From an uncultured Pseudohongiella sp. (GTDB taxonomy: Bacteria; Pseudomonadota; Gammaproteobacteria; Pseudomonadales; Pseudohongiellaceae), in contig OX638341.1 in NCBI GenBank assembly GCA_951812965.1, forward strand, positions 2,338,438 through 2,402,437: DNA of 64,000 nucleotides, written 5' to 3'. Positions within the stretch are counted from its first letter, which is position 1, and each line of letters starts with the position of its first letter. The notes below the pieces were generated by a model that saw only the letters and a list, made by a program, of their open reading frames with translations, ran no database searches and was not told where the DNA came from. Shown here piece after piece: positions 1-8,000 of this stretch. Position numbers and translations under genes: made by a program.

Positions 1-189
1 GAGTCGAGCGCAAGTTACGAGGTGCTGCAGATCAACGGTGAGGAAGTTGAGGTTGGCGGTAGCCTCAACATCCTGACGCCGGAAAGACCGCAAGTTCCTG
101 GCACGCACTCGATGAGTCCAAACTCAACGCTGGTTCAAGTTGAAAAGTATCGGCACGCCGGCGAACTGATGAAGACGAGGGCCGCATGA
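1..189 (+). CDS. C-terminal end of a molybdopterin oxidoreductase, probable pyrogallol hydroxytransferase large subunit (partial)
   Basis: An open frame enters from the left edge and ends at TGA 187-189. Its stop overlaps the ATG of the next gene (ATGA), so the two are translationally coupled. Only about 62 C-terminal residues are visible and they carry no catalytic motif. The identity comes from context: the partner gene is clearly the small subunit of a pyrogallol-phloroglucinol transhydroxylase-like enzyme, and in that family the large molybdopterin subunit is its partner. The visible C-terminus (reading ...EVEVGGSLNILTPERPQ...) is compatible with the last beta domain of a DMSO-reductase-family protein. 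The assignment is therefore inference from the neighbour. Confidence 0.6.
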   Translation, partial: ESSASYEVLQINGEEVEVGGSLNILTPERPQVPGTHSMSPNSTLVQVEKYRHAGELMKTRAA

Positions 190-1031
190 AGAAGTGGAAC
201 CTCATCATCGACGTTGAAAAAGGCGTGGACTTCATCAACGCTGTTCTTTCAGCAAAAGATGAATACGTTGGCAACGAACATCCCGGTTACAGCGCACCCG
301 TCGCGCTGGAGAGTTCGGATATCGTTACCATTGAACGCAAGGTCCGCGGTGAGACGCCGGTTGTCGATGCGGTCAACGTTCTACGTATGTGCAATCACTG
401 CGATGATGCACCGTGCATGAAGGCGGGAGGAAATGCCGTCAAGAAACGAGACGATGGCATCGTTATCATTGATCCTGAAAAGGCGAGGGGCCGCAAGGAT
501 ATCGTCGATGCCTGCCCTTACGACGCGATCGTCTGGAACGAGGAGCTGCAACTGCCGCAATCGTGGACCTTCGACGCGCATCTGCTCGACCAGGGATGGG
601 ACAAGCCGCGGTGCATTGCAGCCTGCGCATCAGGTGGAATTGAGGCAGTCAAGATCACTGACGACGAGATGCGCAAGCGTGCGGAGGATGAGCAGCTTGA
701 GGTAATGAAACCTGAGCTGGATACCAAACCGCGTATCTACTATCGAAACCTGTATCGCTACAACACCGTCCTGGTTGGCGGCACAGTGACCTGTGAAAAC
801 GATACCGTCGACGATTGTGTCGAAGGCGCGACAGCGACGTTGATCGCGCAGGGGTTTGAAGAGAGTGTAGTCGAGACTGACGAGTTCGGTGAGTTCCGGT
901 TCGACCGGGTCGCTCCCAACACGGGTTCCTGTGAGATACTGATTTCTTGTGACGGCTACGCGACGCAAAGCATTTCAGTTGATGTGCAGGACTCCAAATA
1001 CATTGGCGTTGTAAGGTTGGAGAGACTCTAA
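186..1031 (+). CDS. Pyrogallol hydroxytransferase-like small (ferredoxin-type) subunit with most Fe-S ligands lost
   Basis: 281 residues, close to the usual 274 of the transhydroxylase small subunit. Residues 1-150 align with the DmsB-type four-cysteine-motif fold; residues from about 190 form the prealbumin-like C-terminal domain typical of this family (IYYRNLYRYNTVLVGG onward). The family normally binds three 4Fe-4S clusters. Here the first motif has G13, F16, A19 and A23 where four cysteines are expected, and the usual KCTxC pair near 127-130 reads SWTFD. C69, C72, C77 and C110 remain, enough for one cluster, plus C143 and C147. The enzyme family moves a hydroxyl between aromatic rings without net redox change, so cluster loss may be tolerated. 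Start ATG overlaps the stop of the large-subunit gene. Nearby moaA and moaB would supply the molybdenum cofactor. Confidence 0.82.
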   Translation: MKKWNLIIDVEKGVDFINAVLSAKDEYVGNEHPGYSAPVALESSDIVTIERKVRGETPVVDAVNVLRMCNHCDDAPCMKAGGNAVKKRDDGIVIIDPEKARGRKDIVDACPYDAIVWNEELQLPQSWTFDAHLLDQGWDKPRCIAACASGGIEAVKITDDEMRKRAEDEQLEVMKPELDTKPRIYYRNLYRYNTVLVGGTVTCENDTVDDCVEGATATLIAQGFEESVVETDEFGEFRFDRVAPNTGSCEILISCDGYATQSISVDVQDSKYIGVVRLERL

Positions 1032-1231
1032 ACCGGCGCGCGCCATCCTTGTCTATTAAGAGCCGTATTCCGGCGCGCACCACTCAAGATTAATCTGTTC
1101 CTTTCAATTTGAATAACATCTTACTAAATCAATATGCCCCTTGCTGATTGGGTAAAAGCAAGGGAAAAATGCTCGAATCGAATGACGGCGCTTCCGATTG
1201 AAGCTATATTCCATCCGCGGTCAGCGCCTCC

Positions 1232-1849
1232 ATGGAACAATTTCTAACCATAGCCATAGCCCATCTGCTCGCGGTTGCATCGCCGGGGCCGGATTTCGCC
1301 ATTGTGCTCAAGCAAAGCGTGAACGGCGGGGTGCGGACGGGCCTCTGGACCAGTGCGGGAGTGGGTACGGGGATTTTTCTTCATGTCACTTATTGCCTGC
1401 TCGGAGTCGCCTTGCTGCTTTCCCGGGTGGACTGGCTGTTTGTCCTGGTCAAGCTGATCGCGGCGGCTTATCTCGCCTGGCTCGGGCTGCAGGCGCTTTG
1501 GCACGCATGGCGGGCCGTCGACTCGGTGGAAGCGGACGGCGCCGCTGCAATACTCGCCCCGGCTCGGGCATTCTCCACGGGTTTCCTCACCAACGGCCTC
1601 AATCCCAAGGCGACCTTGTTCTTTCTCGCGTTATGGACCGTGGTCATCAGCCCGGAGACGCCGGTGGGAATCCAGGCGCTCTACGGCCTGTATCTGGCGC
1701 TGGCCACGTTTGTCTGGTTCGCCATGCTATCGCGGTTGCTGGGGCAGCAGCGGGTGCGCGGCATGCTGCTTCGTTCCGGCAAGTGGTTCGAGGCCGGTAT
1801 GGGCGTCGTGCTGCTGTTTCTCGCCTCCCAGATCGCCGTTACCGCTTGA
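1232..1849 (+). CDS. LysE/RhtB-family amino acid exporter
   Basis: 205 residues, the normal length for this family. The N-terminus carries the signature HLLAVASPGPDFAIVLKQS, matching the LysE/RhtB motif (SPGPdfaiv), and there are about six hydrophobic segments. A second conserved stretch, GFLTNGLNPKATLFF, is also typical. The family exports amino acids such as threonine, homoserine lactone or lysine across the inner membrane; the substrate cannot be read from the sequence. It stands alone, ending one base before the convergent lipoprotein gene. The 200 bases upstream hold an imperfect GC-rich direct repeat (CCGGCGCGC at about 1033 and 1071) and no clear promoter. Confidence 0.9.
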   Translation: MEQFLTIAIAHLLAVASPGPDFAIVLKQSVNGGVRTGLWTSAGVGTGIFLHVTYCLLGVALLLSRVDWLFVLVKLIAAAYLAWLGLQALWHAWRAVDSVEADGAAAILAPARAFSTGFLTNGLNPKATLFFLALWTVVISPETPVGIQALYGLYLALATFVWFAMLSRLLGQQRVRGMLLRSGKWFEAGMGVVLLFLASQIAVTA

Positions 1850-1850
1850 A

Positions 1851-2225
1851 TCAGTTCAGCACTCGATATCCGCGGCCGGACAGGCAATTGCCGACCACTT
1901 GCTGGCGCTCGTCCAGCGCCCTGCCCACGCCCTTGACCGAACCGGCCACCGCGCCGAGCCCAGCCAGGCGTTTCGCCGTATCGGAATTGCCGACCGATGC
2001 TCCGGCAACCGCTGCGGCAGCCGCACCCGTAGTGGCGGCAACCGCTACCTGTCTGCCGACATTGACCTGATCGGCATAGTCTCGGCATTGCATGAGATCG
2101 GAGTGATACATGGCGTAGTTAACGCCTTGCATGTCTACGACAGGCTCGGCGCCGATGAACTCCTCGATCGAACCGCAAGCCGCGGTCGCAAGCGCTATCA
2201 GCATGGCAATGAAAACATTTCGCAT
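1851..2225 (-). CDS. Glycine-zipper outer-membrane-type lipoprotein
   Basis: 124 residues. A signal sequence ending in TAACGS gives a lipobox (L/A-A-C) at about Cys17, so the mature protein should be lipidated. Residues 60-90 are rich in alanine and glycine (TTGAAAAAVAGASVG, AGLGAVAGSVKGVG), the spacing seen in glycine-zipper proteins such as the SlyB/Rick_17kDa group. Two further cysteines lie in MQCRDYAD and GNCLSGRGY. It is probably an envelope structural or stress protein; no precise function can be assigned. It is convergent with the LysE-family gene. Confidence 0.75.
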   Translation of the reverse strand: MRNVFIAMLIALATAACGSIEEFIGAEPVVDMQGVNYAMYHSDLMQCRDYADQVNVGRQVAVAATTGAAAAAVAGASVGNSDTAKRLAGLGAVAGSVKGVGRALDERQQVVGNCLSGRGYRVLN

Positions 2226-2475
2226 TTCAGTTCCCCTATTTCACATCACTGGTGGTTTAATGAAACTGGATATCATTGAAATGCAATCAATCTGAACGAA
2301 TACTGAACTTCTCTCCGATTTCCGCCGAATACCGATCTCTACACATGGACCCGCACGGAACTAGTCGCTTCGACGAGCCAATGATAGTATCGCGCGAGTT
2401 TTTACGCTCGGCAGACGTACAGAAGTTGCCGGCCGGGTTGTTTGGCATGTGCTCGTCACCTCTACGGGAGTCGAA

Positions 2476-4077
2476 ATGAACGAAGGAATCGCGAAGGAAA
2501 ACACCACGACGGATTCGGACTCTGCAGCAAGGATTGGTGCGACGTGGTGGGTCTGCACGACGCGTTTTGTCGCGGCAGCCGTCGCCTGCACGTTGGCGGA
2601 ATCGGCGGCGATTGCCGCCGAACTCGCGTACGACACCCAGGAGATCGACGTCGGCGAGTCGGACTATCGGACGCTTCTCGTCGGGCGGCTGACCGGCGGC
2701 GCGACCGAGGACCTCGTCGTATTCGCCAGCACTGCGGAGACAAAGCGCGTGGCCGTGTACGCCCACGACGGCGACGCCTTCTCCCGCGCCCACCTGGCCG
2801 AATTGGCCGACGACATCTTTTGGGTGGACATCATCGAACTGGCCGGCGGGGCAGCGATAGTGACGACTCGCGCCGGGCGCATCGACAGAATCGATCCTGC
2901 GAAGGGAACCGTCGAGCCCTTGGTGTCCCTCCCCTCGGCGGCCGGCAGGAGCGACGAGGCCGGAGATGGCGGGTCGAGTGGCGTTTCTCCCCTCACGCGC
3001 TGGGACTTCACGCGGGACCTTACCGGCGACGGTCTAGACGACATTCTTTTCCCGGTAAGCGGCTTGGACATTTTTCCCCCGGACAGCGACTTGAACGTGC
3101 TGGTCCAGCGTCCCGACGGCGGTTTCGCGGACCCGGTTGTCCTGTCCACGGTGCACACCGTTGACTTCCGCATCGGATATGGCGTAGCCGATGCGCCTGT
3201 CTCTATTATTCAAATCGGGGATAGGGGCTACATATGGTCCGCCGCCCACCGACTCGACCACGACGGAGACGGCATCGGGGATCTGGCGGTGCCCGTGGAC
3301 GGCGGATTGGCCGTTCACCGAGGCACTGGCGCCGGAGTCTGGGCCGCGGAGCCCTTCCGGGTGCCGTTCGAGGCGGTGTCGATGTCGCAGCTGAATGCTC
3401 TCATACAACAAGCCGACGGTGAGTTGGTGGTCCGGCCGATGCTTCTCGATGTCGACGACTTCAACGGCGACGGTACCGGCGACGTGATCGCCGTCACCGT
3501 GGACGAAGAGTTCAACAGCCGGTACGACTTCCACTTCGGACGCCGGGAATCCGGCAGGACGGTCTTCGGCGAAGCGGTGGACACCTCGATCGCCGTTGAC
3601 GGCGTGATAGCGCTGTCCGAGCTGTCCGACCTTGACGGCGATGGCGACTGGGACTTCTGCGCGGTACCGCTCAAGGTGGGCGTGGGAACGGTCCTCTCGG
3701 GTTTGTTCAGGAGGTCGGTGCGCGTCGATCTGAACTGCTATCAAATGGAAGGGGACGTCTACCCGGGGAACCCCTCCCGACGGTGGAGCATCACTTATCC
3801 CACAACGGCGCCCGCACCCAATACCTTCGCGGACCTCACCGGCGACGGCATCCTCGATGCCGTGGTACCGGCGCGCGGCGGAGGCCTGGACGTCTATCCG
3901 GGAACGGGCGACGGGGATCTTTTTTCGTTGGAGCCGATCGGCGTCGAGGTGGACTTGCCGTCCGGTCTCGCCGGGGAGGTGATTTGGTTCCGCGACCTGA
4001 ACCGCGACGGTCGAGCGGATATGTTGATCGTACCGCCGGAGAGCGGGCAGCCCGTCTGGGTCGCGCTCAGCCGCTGA
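2476..4077 (+). CDS. Secreted FG-GAP/VCBS-type repeat protein
   Basis: 533 residues from ATG 2476. I prefer this start to 2449 because a GGGAG sits at 2466-2470 just ahead of it. A hydrophobic segment with an alanine-rich cleavage-like site (ACTLAESAAIAAELAYD) suggests export. The mature part has at least six calcium-loop-like repeats of the FG-GAP/integrin-alpha beta-propeller type: DLTGDGLDDIL, DHDGDGIGDLAV, DFNGDGTGDVIA, DLDGDGDWDFCA, DLTGDGILDAVV and DLNRDGRADML. Such proteins are extracellular or surface binding modules. No enzymatic domain is visible. The gene is flanked by 250 bases upstream without another gene and stands alone. Confidence 0.75.
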   Translation: MNEGIAKENTTTDSDSAARIGATWWVCTTRFVAAAVACTLAESAAIAAELAYDTQEIDVGESDYRTLLVGRLTGGATEDLVVFASTAETKRVAVYAHDGDAFSRAHLAELADDIFWVDIIELAGGAAIVTTRAGRIDRIDPAKGTVEPLVSLPSAAGRSDEAGDGGSSGVSPLTRWDFTRDLTGDGLDDILFPVSGLDIFPPDSDLNVLVQRPDGGFADPVVLSTVHTVDFRIGYGVADAPVSIIQIGDRGYIWSAAHRLDHDGDGIGDLAVPVDGGLAVHRGTGAGVWAAEPFRVPFEAVSMSQLNALIQQADGELVVRPMLLDVDDFNGDGTGDVIAVTVDEEFNSRYDFHFGRRESGRTVFGEAVDTSIAVDGVIALSELSDLDGDGDWDFCAVPLKVGVGTVLSGLFRRSVRVDLNCYQMEGDVYPGNPSRRWSITYPTTAPAPNTFADLTGDGILDAVVPARGGGLDVYPGTGDGDLFSLEPIGVEVDLPSGLAGEVIWFRDLNRDGRADMLIVPPESGQPVWVALSR

Positions 4078-4209
4078 GTCGCGACGCGCTTGGGTCGAAG
4101 CCGCCAATCGCGCCCTCGCCGACTATCAACGCTGCTGACACCCGGCGGAGTCGGCTGTACAATGATCCGTTGACCAATCGCAATGCCGAACCTTTGCAGG
4201 GGATCTGAA

Positions 4210-5259
4210 ATGGCAAACATGAAGCAGCTTGCGGCTGTTCCGACTTTACTCGGACTTTCGCTTTCCAGCGCGGTAGCGCTGGCCCAGGACGCGGGCAGGC
4301 CAGATCTCGAAGGCGTCTGGACAAATGCCTCGCGCACTCCGCTCTCAAGGCCGCAGGGAATCGACCGGCTCGTCGTCACCGCCGAAGAAGCCAGTCAAAT
4401 TGTCGCCGACATGGCCATAGCGGGCATTTCCGCGGAGAACATCGAGGCCGGCCCGGCCATCGATCCGGAAACCGGAGCGCCGCCGGCGGGCGCCCAGGAT
4501 TTCGGCCTGCGCGGCTACAACCTGTTCTGGGTGGATCCGGGCGCGACCCTGGCCTATGTCAAGGGTGAATTCCGCACTTCCCTGATTGTGGATCCCCCAA
4601 GCGGGCGCGTTCCGAGGCTCGAAGTTCCCCTGGTCGACCTGGGCCAGAACAACTACGGTTATCGCTATCTGACCGGCATCGGCGACGCCAGCGGTCCGGA
4701 GGCCATTCCAATTTCCGAGCGCTGCCTGATCGGCTTCGGCAATACCGCCGGCCCCGGCATGATGGGAACCTTGTACAACAGCAGCTACCAGTTCGTGCAG
4801 ACCGACGACTATGTCGTCATCTCGGTGGAAATGGCGCATGACGCCCGCATCGTTCCGATCTTCGACTCGGCCGAAGATGCGCGAGGCAACACGCGGCCTA
4901 CATCCCACAATCCATGGTTCGGCGACTCGCGCGGCTGGTATGAAGACGGTGCACTGGTCATCGAGACAGTCAACATCAACGAATTGCAGCTTTCCGAAAG
5001 TTCGGTGCCGGTCTCAAGCGGGGGCCGTATCATCGAACGCTTCACGCGTTACTCCGATACCGAGATCGTCTACAGCTTTACCGTCGAGGACGATAATCTT
5101 TACAGCCAACCCTGGACCGCCGAATTGAGTTACCACGCCATGGACGGAAACCTGTACGAGTACGCCTGCCACGAAGGCAATTACTCGATGGCGGGCATCC
5201 TGGCCGGCGCCCGCATACAGGAAGTGGAAGCCGAGTTGGGCACTGGCTCGGACGAGTAG
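4210..5259 (+). CDS. Secreted protein of an unrecognised family with YEYACHEGNYSM signature (copy 1)
   Basis: 349 residues from ATG 4210, chosen because AGGGGA at 4198-4203 precedes it. A signal peptide ends near AVALAQDAG. I do not recognise the family. It is clearly paralogous to the gene at 9582-10550. Shared blocks are PDLEGVW, a TPLSRPQ-like block, YNLFW, RTSLIVDPPSGRVP, SERC, an EMAHDARIVP block, WFGDSRGWYEDGALVIET and YEYACHEGNYSM near the C-terminus. Two conserved cysteines (in SERC and ACHEG) could form a disulfide in the periplasm. It precedes moaA by 50 bases. A 15-base tandem repeat (5252-5281, ACGAGTAGGTTT...) spans its stop codon. Confidence 0.75.
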   Translation: MANMKQLAAVPTLLGLSLSSAVALAQDAGRPDLEGVWTNASRTPLSRPQGIDRLVVTAEEASQIVADMAIAGISAENIEAGPAIDPETGAPPAGAQDFGLRGYNLFWVDPGATLAYVKGEFRTSLIVDPPSGRVPRLEVPLVDLGQNNYGYRYLTGIGDASGPEAIPISERCLIGFGNTAGPGMMGTLYNSSYQFVQTDDYVVISVEMAHDARIVPIFDSAEDARGNTRPTSHNPWFGDSRGWYEDGALVIETVNINELQLSESSVPVSSGGRIIERFTRYSDTEIVYSFTVEDDNLYSQPWTAELSYHAMDGNLYEYACHEGNYSMAGILAGARIQEVEAELGTGSDE

Positions 5260-5309
5260 GTTTCAAACGAGTAGGTTTTAAAAAGAGTAAGGAACGGCAA
5301 AGAGGCCTC

Positions 5310-6320
5310 ATGACCGCAGTCGCGCAACAGACCAACGGCCTGATCGACAAGTTCGGCCGGCGGGTGGATTATATCCGCCTGTCGGTGACGGATCGTTGCG
5401 ACTTTCGCTGCGTCTATTGCATGACCGAAGAAATGCAGTTTGTGCCGCGCAAGCAGGTGCTGACACTGGAAGAGTTGTACACCGTTGCCAGGGCTTTTAC
5501 CGAACTCGGCGTCAGCCGCATTCGCCTCACCGGCGGCGAACCCATGGTGCGCTCCAATGTCATGCACCTGGTCAATCGTCTCGGCAATTTGCCTGGCCTC
5601 AATGAGTTGCTGCTCACCACCAACGGCAGTCAACTCGACAAGTATTCCGCGCCGCTGAAAGCCGCCGGCGTGAAACGCATTAACATCAGTCTCGACAGCC
5701 TCGACGCGGAAAAATTCCGGCGTATCTCCAGGGTGGGCAAACTCGAGCGCGTACTGGCCGGGATCGACGCCGCCATCGCCACCGGTTTCGACCGCCTGCG
5801 CATCAACTCGGTCATCATGCGCGGCTATAACGAGGGCGAAGTGCTGCCGCTGGTGGAATTCGCTCTCGACCGCGGCCTCGATATCGCCTTCATCGAGGAA
5901 ATGCCGCTCGGCGAAGCTTCCGATCACGATCGCGAAGATACTACCTGCAGCAATGACTGGGTCCGCGAACAGATCGAAAGTCGCTATACATTGCTCGACA
6001 GCGCGGTGAAGACCGCCGGACCTTCGCGCTATGTCCAGGTGGTCGGCAGCAAATCGCGGATCGGTTTCATCTCACCGGTAACGCACAACTTCTGCGCCGA
6101 TTGCAACCGGGTCCGCGTTACCGTGGAAGGACGCCTGCTGCTTTGTCTGGGCAATGAACACTCGATGGATCTGCGCGCGATCCTGCGCGATGACTCGAAA
6201 GACTTCGACGATCTCAAGACCGCCATCGTGGCGGCCATGGATCTGAAGCCGGAGCGGCATTACTTCTATGACAAGGAACATGCCCAGCCGGTACGACTGA
6301 TGAACATGACCGGCGGATAG
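5310..6320 (+). CDS. moaA: GTP 3',8-cyclase MoaA (radical SAM, molybdenum cofactor step 1)
   Basis: 336 residues, normal for MoaA. The N-terminal radical SAM cluster motif is CDFRCVYCM (CxxxCxxC). The substrate-side second cluster is in GFISPVTHNFCADCNRVR followed by LLLCLG. LTGGEP and the C-terminal GG needed by MoaA are present. The enzyme converts GTP to 3',8-cyclo-dihydro-GTP in the first committed step of molybdopterin synthesis. It lies 5 bases before moaB, so the two are probably co-transcribed. The presence of a molybdoenzyme operon at the left edge fits this context. moaC, moaD and moaE are not in the window. Confidence 0.96.
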   Translation: MTAVAQQTNGLIDKFGRRVDYIRLSVTDRCDFRCVYCMTEEMQFVPRKQVLTLEELYTVARAFTELGVSRIRLTGGEPMVRSNVMHLVNRLGNLPGLNELLLTTNGSQLDKYSAPLKAAGVKRINISLDSLDAEKFRRISRVGKLERVLAGIDAAIATGFDRLRINSVIMRGYNEGEVLPLVEFALDRGLDIAFIEEMPLGEASDHDREDTTCSNDWVREQIESRYTLLDSAVKTAGPSRYVQVVGSKSRIGFISPVTHNFCADCNRVRVTVEGRLLLCLGNEHSMDLRAILRDDSKDFDDLKTAIVAAMDLKPERHYFYDKEHAQPVRLMNMTGG

Positions 6321-6325
6321 GCCGC

Positions 6326-6820
6326 ATGGCTGCGGAAACTACACTCAATCTGGCGGTCGTCACCGTTTCCGATACCCGCACCGCGGAAACCGACACGTCC
6401 GGCGCGCTGCTTGCGGAGAAATTGCAGGCGGAGGGTCACAAGCTGCATTCGAGGAACATCGTCAAGGACGATGTCTATGAATTGCGTGCACTGGTCTCGA
6501 AACTTATCGCCGATCCGAAAGTGCAGGGCATCCTGACGACGGGAGGCACCGGTTACACCGCTCGGGACAATACCCGCAAAGCAATCACGCCATTGTTCGA
6601 TGTCGAGATCGAAGGCTTCGGCGAATTATTCCGGCAGATTTCCTTCACCGAGATCGGCAGCTCCACGGTGCAATCCCGGGCATTCGGCGGACTTGCCAAC
6701 CACACCGTCATCTTCTGCCTGCCGGGCTCGACCGGCGCTTGCCGCACGGGCTGGGATCATATCATTCGCGAACAACTCGACAGCGGGCACAAACCCTGCA
6801 ATTTCACGGAGAGGATCTAG
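6326..6820 (+). CDS. moaB: MoaB/Mog-family molybdenum cofactor biosynthesis protein
   Basis: 164 residues with the MoCF-binding fold: AVVTVSDTRTAETDTSG at the N-terminus, LTTGGTGYTARDNT in the middle and FCLPGSTGACRTGWD near the C-terminus. The family adenylylates molybdopterin (Mog) or has an undefined role (E. coli MoaB); this short single-domain form is closer to MoaB. It follows moaA by 5 bases. Downstream, an inverted repeat with an A-run at 6823-6853 separates it from a convergent small gene. Confidence 0.92.
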   Translation: MAAETTLNLAVVTVSDTRTAETDTSGALLAEKLQAEGHKLHSRNIVKDDVYELRALVSKLIADPKVQGILTTGGTGYTARDNTRKAITPLFDVEIEGFGELFRQISFTEIGSSTVQSRAFGGLANHTVIFCLPGSTGACRTGWDHIIREQLDSGHKPCNFTERI

Positions 6821-6822
6821 GC

Positions 6823-6853
6823 AAAAAAAAAGCCGGGCCGCGATTGGCCCGGC
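6823..6853 (-). terminator. Rho-independent terminator reading on the minus strand
   Basis: Perfect 8-bp stem GCCGGGCC (6832-6839) / GGCCCGGC (6846-6853) with a GCGATT loop, bordered on the plus strand by nine A residues at 6823-6831. Read on the minus strand this is a GC-rich hairpin followed by a T-run. It lies 48 bases downstream of the small minus-strand gene at 6902-7015 and is the main support for that gene being transcribed. Confidence 0.8.
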
Positions 6854-6901
6854 AAACGGACGAAAAGAAGGGCTTGGGGAAAGCCCCTCACAAGAGGAGA
6901 A

Positions 6902-7015
6902 TCAAACCGCCGCAAACACGATCAGTGCGGGAAGGGCCAGGGCGGCCGCGACCAGCGCCAAACTGACAACGGTAGCCTCCACAATCGGTAAGTACTTGGT
7001 CATAACGTTGCGCAT
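6902..7015 (-). CDS. Small 37-residue membrane peptide, not previously recognised by me
   Basis: I found this by translating the gap between moaB and xthA. The frame starts ATG at 7015 and ends TGA at 6902. An AAGGAG ribosome site lies 7 bases upstream of the start, and a strong Rho-independent terminator lies downstream. The peptide begins MRNVMTKYLPIVEATVVS and then becomes almost wholly hydrophobic (L, A, V, I, F) to its end, forming one membrane helix. The lone acidic residue is Glu13. The promoter region shared with divergent xthA holds phased GTAACAC repeats that may regulate it. Function unknown; it could be a regulatory small membrane protein or a toxin-like peptide. Confidence 0.68.
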   Translation of the reverse strand: MRNVMTKYLPIVEATVVSLALVAAALALPALIVFAAV

Positions 7016-7055
7016 CTCAAATCTCCTTTATCGAACCCCCGAACAAGATAGTGTC

Positions 7056-7129
7056 GTGTTACTTGAAACGTTGCGTATGGTAACACATAACAGCGAGAAA
7101 GTAACACCTGTTTCCTTATGTGGTAACAC
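7056..7129. promoter_or_regulatory. Phased GTAACAC heptamers, candidate operator between two divergent genes
   Basis: GTAACAC occurs at 7080-7086, 7101-7107 and 7123-7129. An inverted copy, GTGTTAC, lies at 7056-7062. Start-to-start spacings are 24, 21 and 22 bases, about two helical turns each, so a protein could bind the same face of the DNA repeatedly. The array lies in the 161-base gap between the small membrane peptide gene (minus) and xthA (plus). No regulator is identified. Confidence 0.5.
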
Positions 7130-7176
7130 ATTCCGTTTTTTCAATAGCGAATCGCAAATTTACTCAGGGAAATCAG

Positions 7177-7989
7177 ATGCGAATCATGACTTTCAATTGC
7201 AATGGGGTGCGCGCCGCCGAGAGGAAAGGCTTTTTCGACTGGCTGCCGGGCCAGAACGCGGACCTGGTATGCCTTCAGGAAACCAAGGCCCAGGAGCATC
7301 AACTCGTGGATCTGGAACAAAAGGCCGGAAAGGCCGTTTTCCATCCGAAAGGCTTCCACTGCTATTACTTCGATGCCGAGAAAAAGGGCTATTCCGGCAC
7401 CGCTGTTTTTTCCCGCCGGCAACCGCAAGTGGTGCAACGCGGTTTCGGTTACGGGATTGCCGATACCGAGGGCCGTTACCTGCAAGTCGATTTCGACGGC
7501 TTGAGCGTGATTTCGCTGTACCTGCCTTCTGGGTCGGCAGGCGAGGAGCGGCAACGGCGCAAGTTCGCCTTCATGGATGCATTCATGGCGCATATGCGCG
7601 CGCTTCGCGATCATGATCGCGAATACATCATCTGTGGTGACTGGAACATCTGCCACAAGCAGATCGATCTGAAGAACTGGCGTTCGAATCAGAAAAATTC
7701 GGGCTTTTTGCCCGAAGAACGAGCCTGGCTCGATACGCTATATGACGAGGTGGGATTCGTCGACGCCTTCCGCCTCGTGAACGAGGAGGCCGAGCAATAT
7801 ACCTGGTGGTCTCAGCGCGGCGCGGCGCGAGCGAAGAACGTGGGCTGGCGGCTGGACCTGCATGTGATTACGCCAGGCCTCGCGGAAACGGTAAAATCGG
7901 CCGAAATCGTCGACGGGATCGACAGGCAAAACGAAAATTTCTCGGATCATGCGCCGTTGATGATGGAATATGATCTGCAAATCGATTGA
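7177..7989 (+). CDS. xthA: Exodeoxyribonuclease III (AP endonuclease family 1)
   Basis: 270 residues from ATG 7177, matching the 268 of E. coli ExoIII. Motifs of the exonuclease-endonuclease-phosphatase fold are present: FNCNGVRAA at the N-terminus, CLQETKAQ with the metal-binding Glu, SLYLPSG, CGDWNICHKQIDLKNW with the Asp-Asn pair, and FSDHAPL with the catalytic His. The enzyme cleaves at abasic sites and trims 3' ends in base-excision repair. The start is set by homology, since the frame is open further upstream to 7120. A GTAACAC array lies upstream. Confidence 0.93.
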   Translation: MRIMTFNCNGVRAAERKGFFDWLPGQNADLVCLQETKAQEHQLVDLEQKAGKAVFHPKGFHCYYFDAEKKGYSGTAVFSRRQPQVVQRGFGYGIADTEGRYLQVDFDGLSVISLYLPSGSAGEERQRRKFAFMDAFMAHMRALRDHDREYIICGDWNICHKQIDLKNWRSNQKNSGFLPEERAWLDTLYDEVGFVDAFRLVNEEAEQYTWWSQRGAARAKNVGWRLDLHVITPGLAETVKSAEIVDGIDRQNENFSDHAPLMMEYDLQID

Positions 7990-8000
7990 AGGTGTCAGCC

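Noticed and set aside
1139..1166. CCCTTGC/GCAAGGG hairpin as a terminator
   Set aside because: It is followed by A residues, not T, on the plus strand, has a 13-base loop, and no gene ends close by.
2449..2475. Earlier start of the FG-GAP protein
   Set aside because: The nine extra codons have no support, while ATG 2476 has a GGGAG in position.
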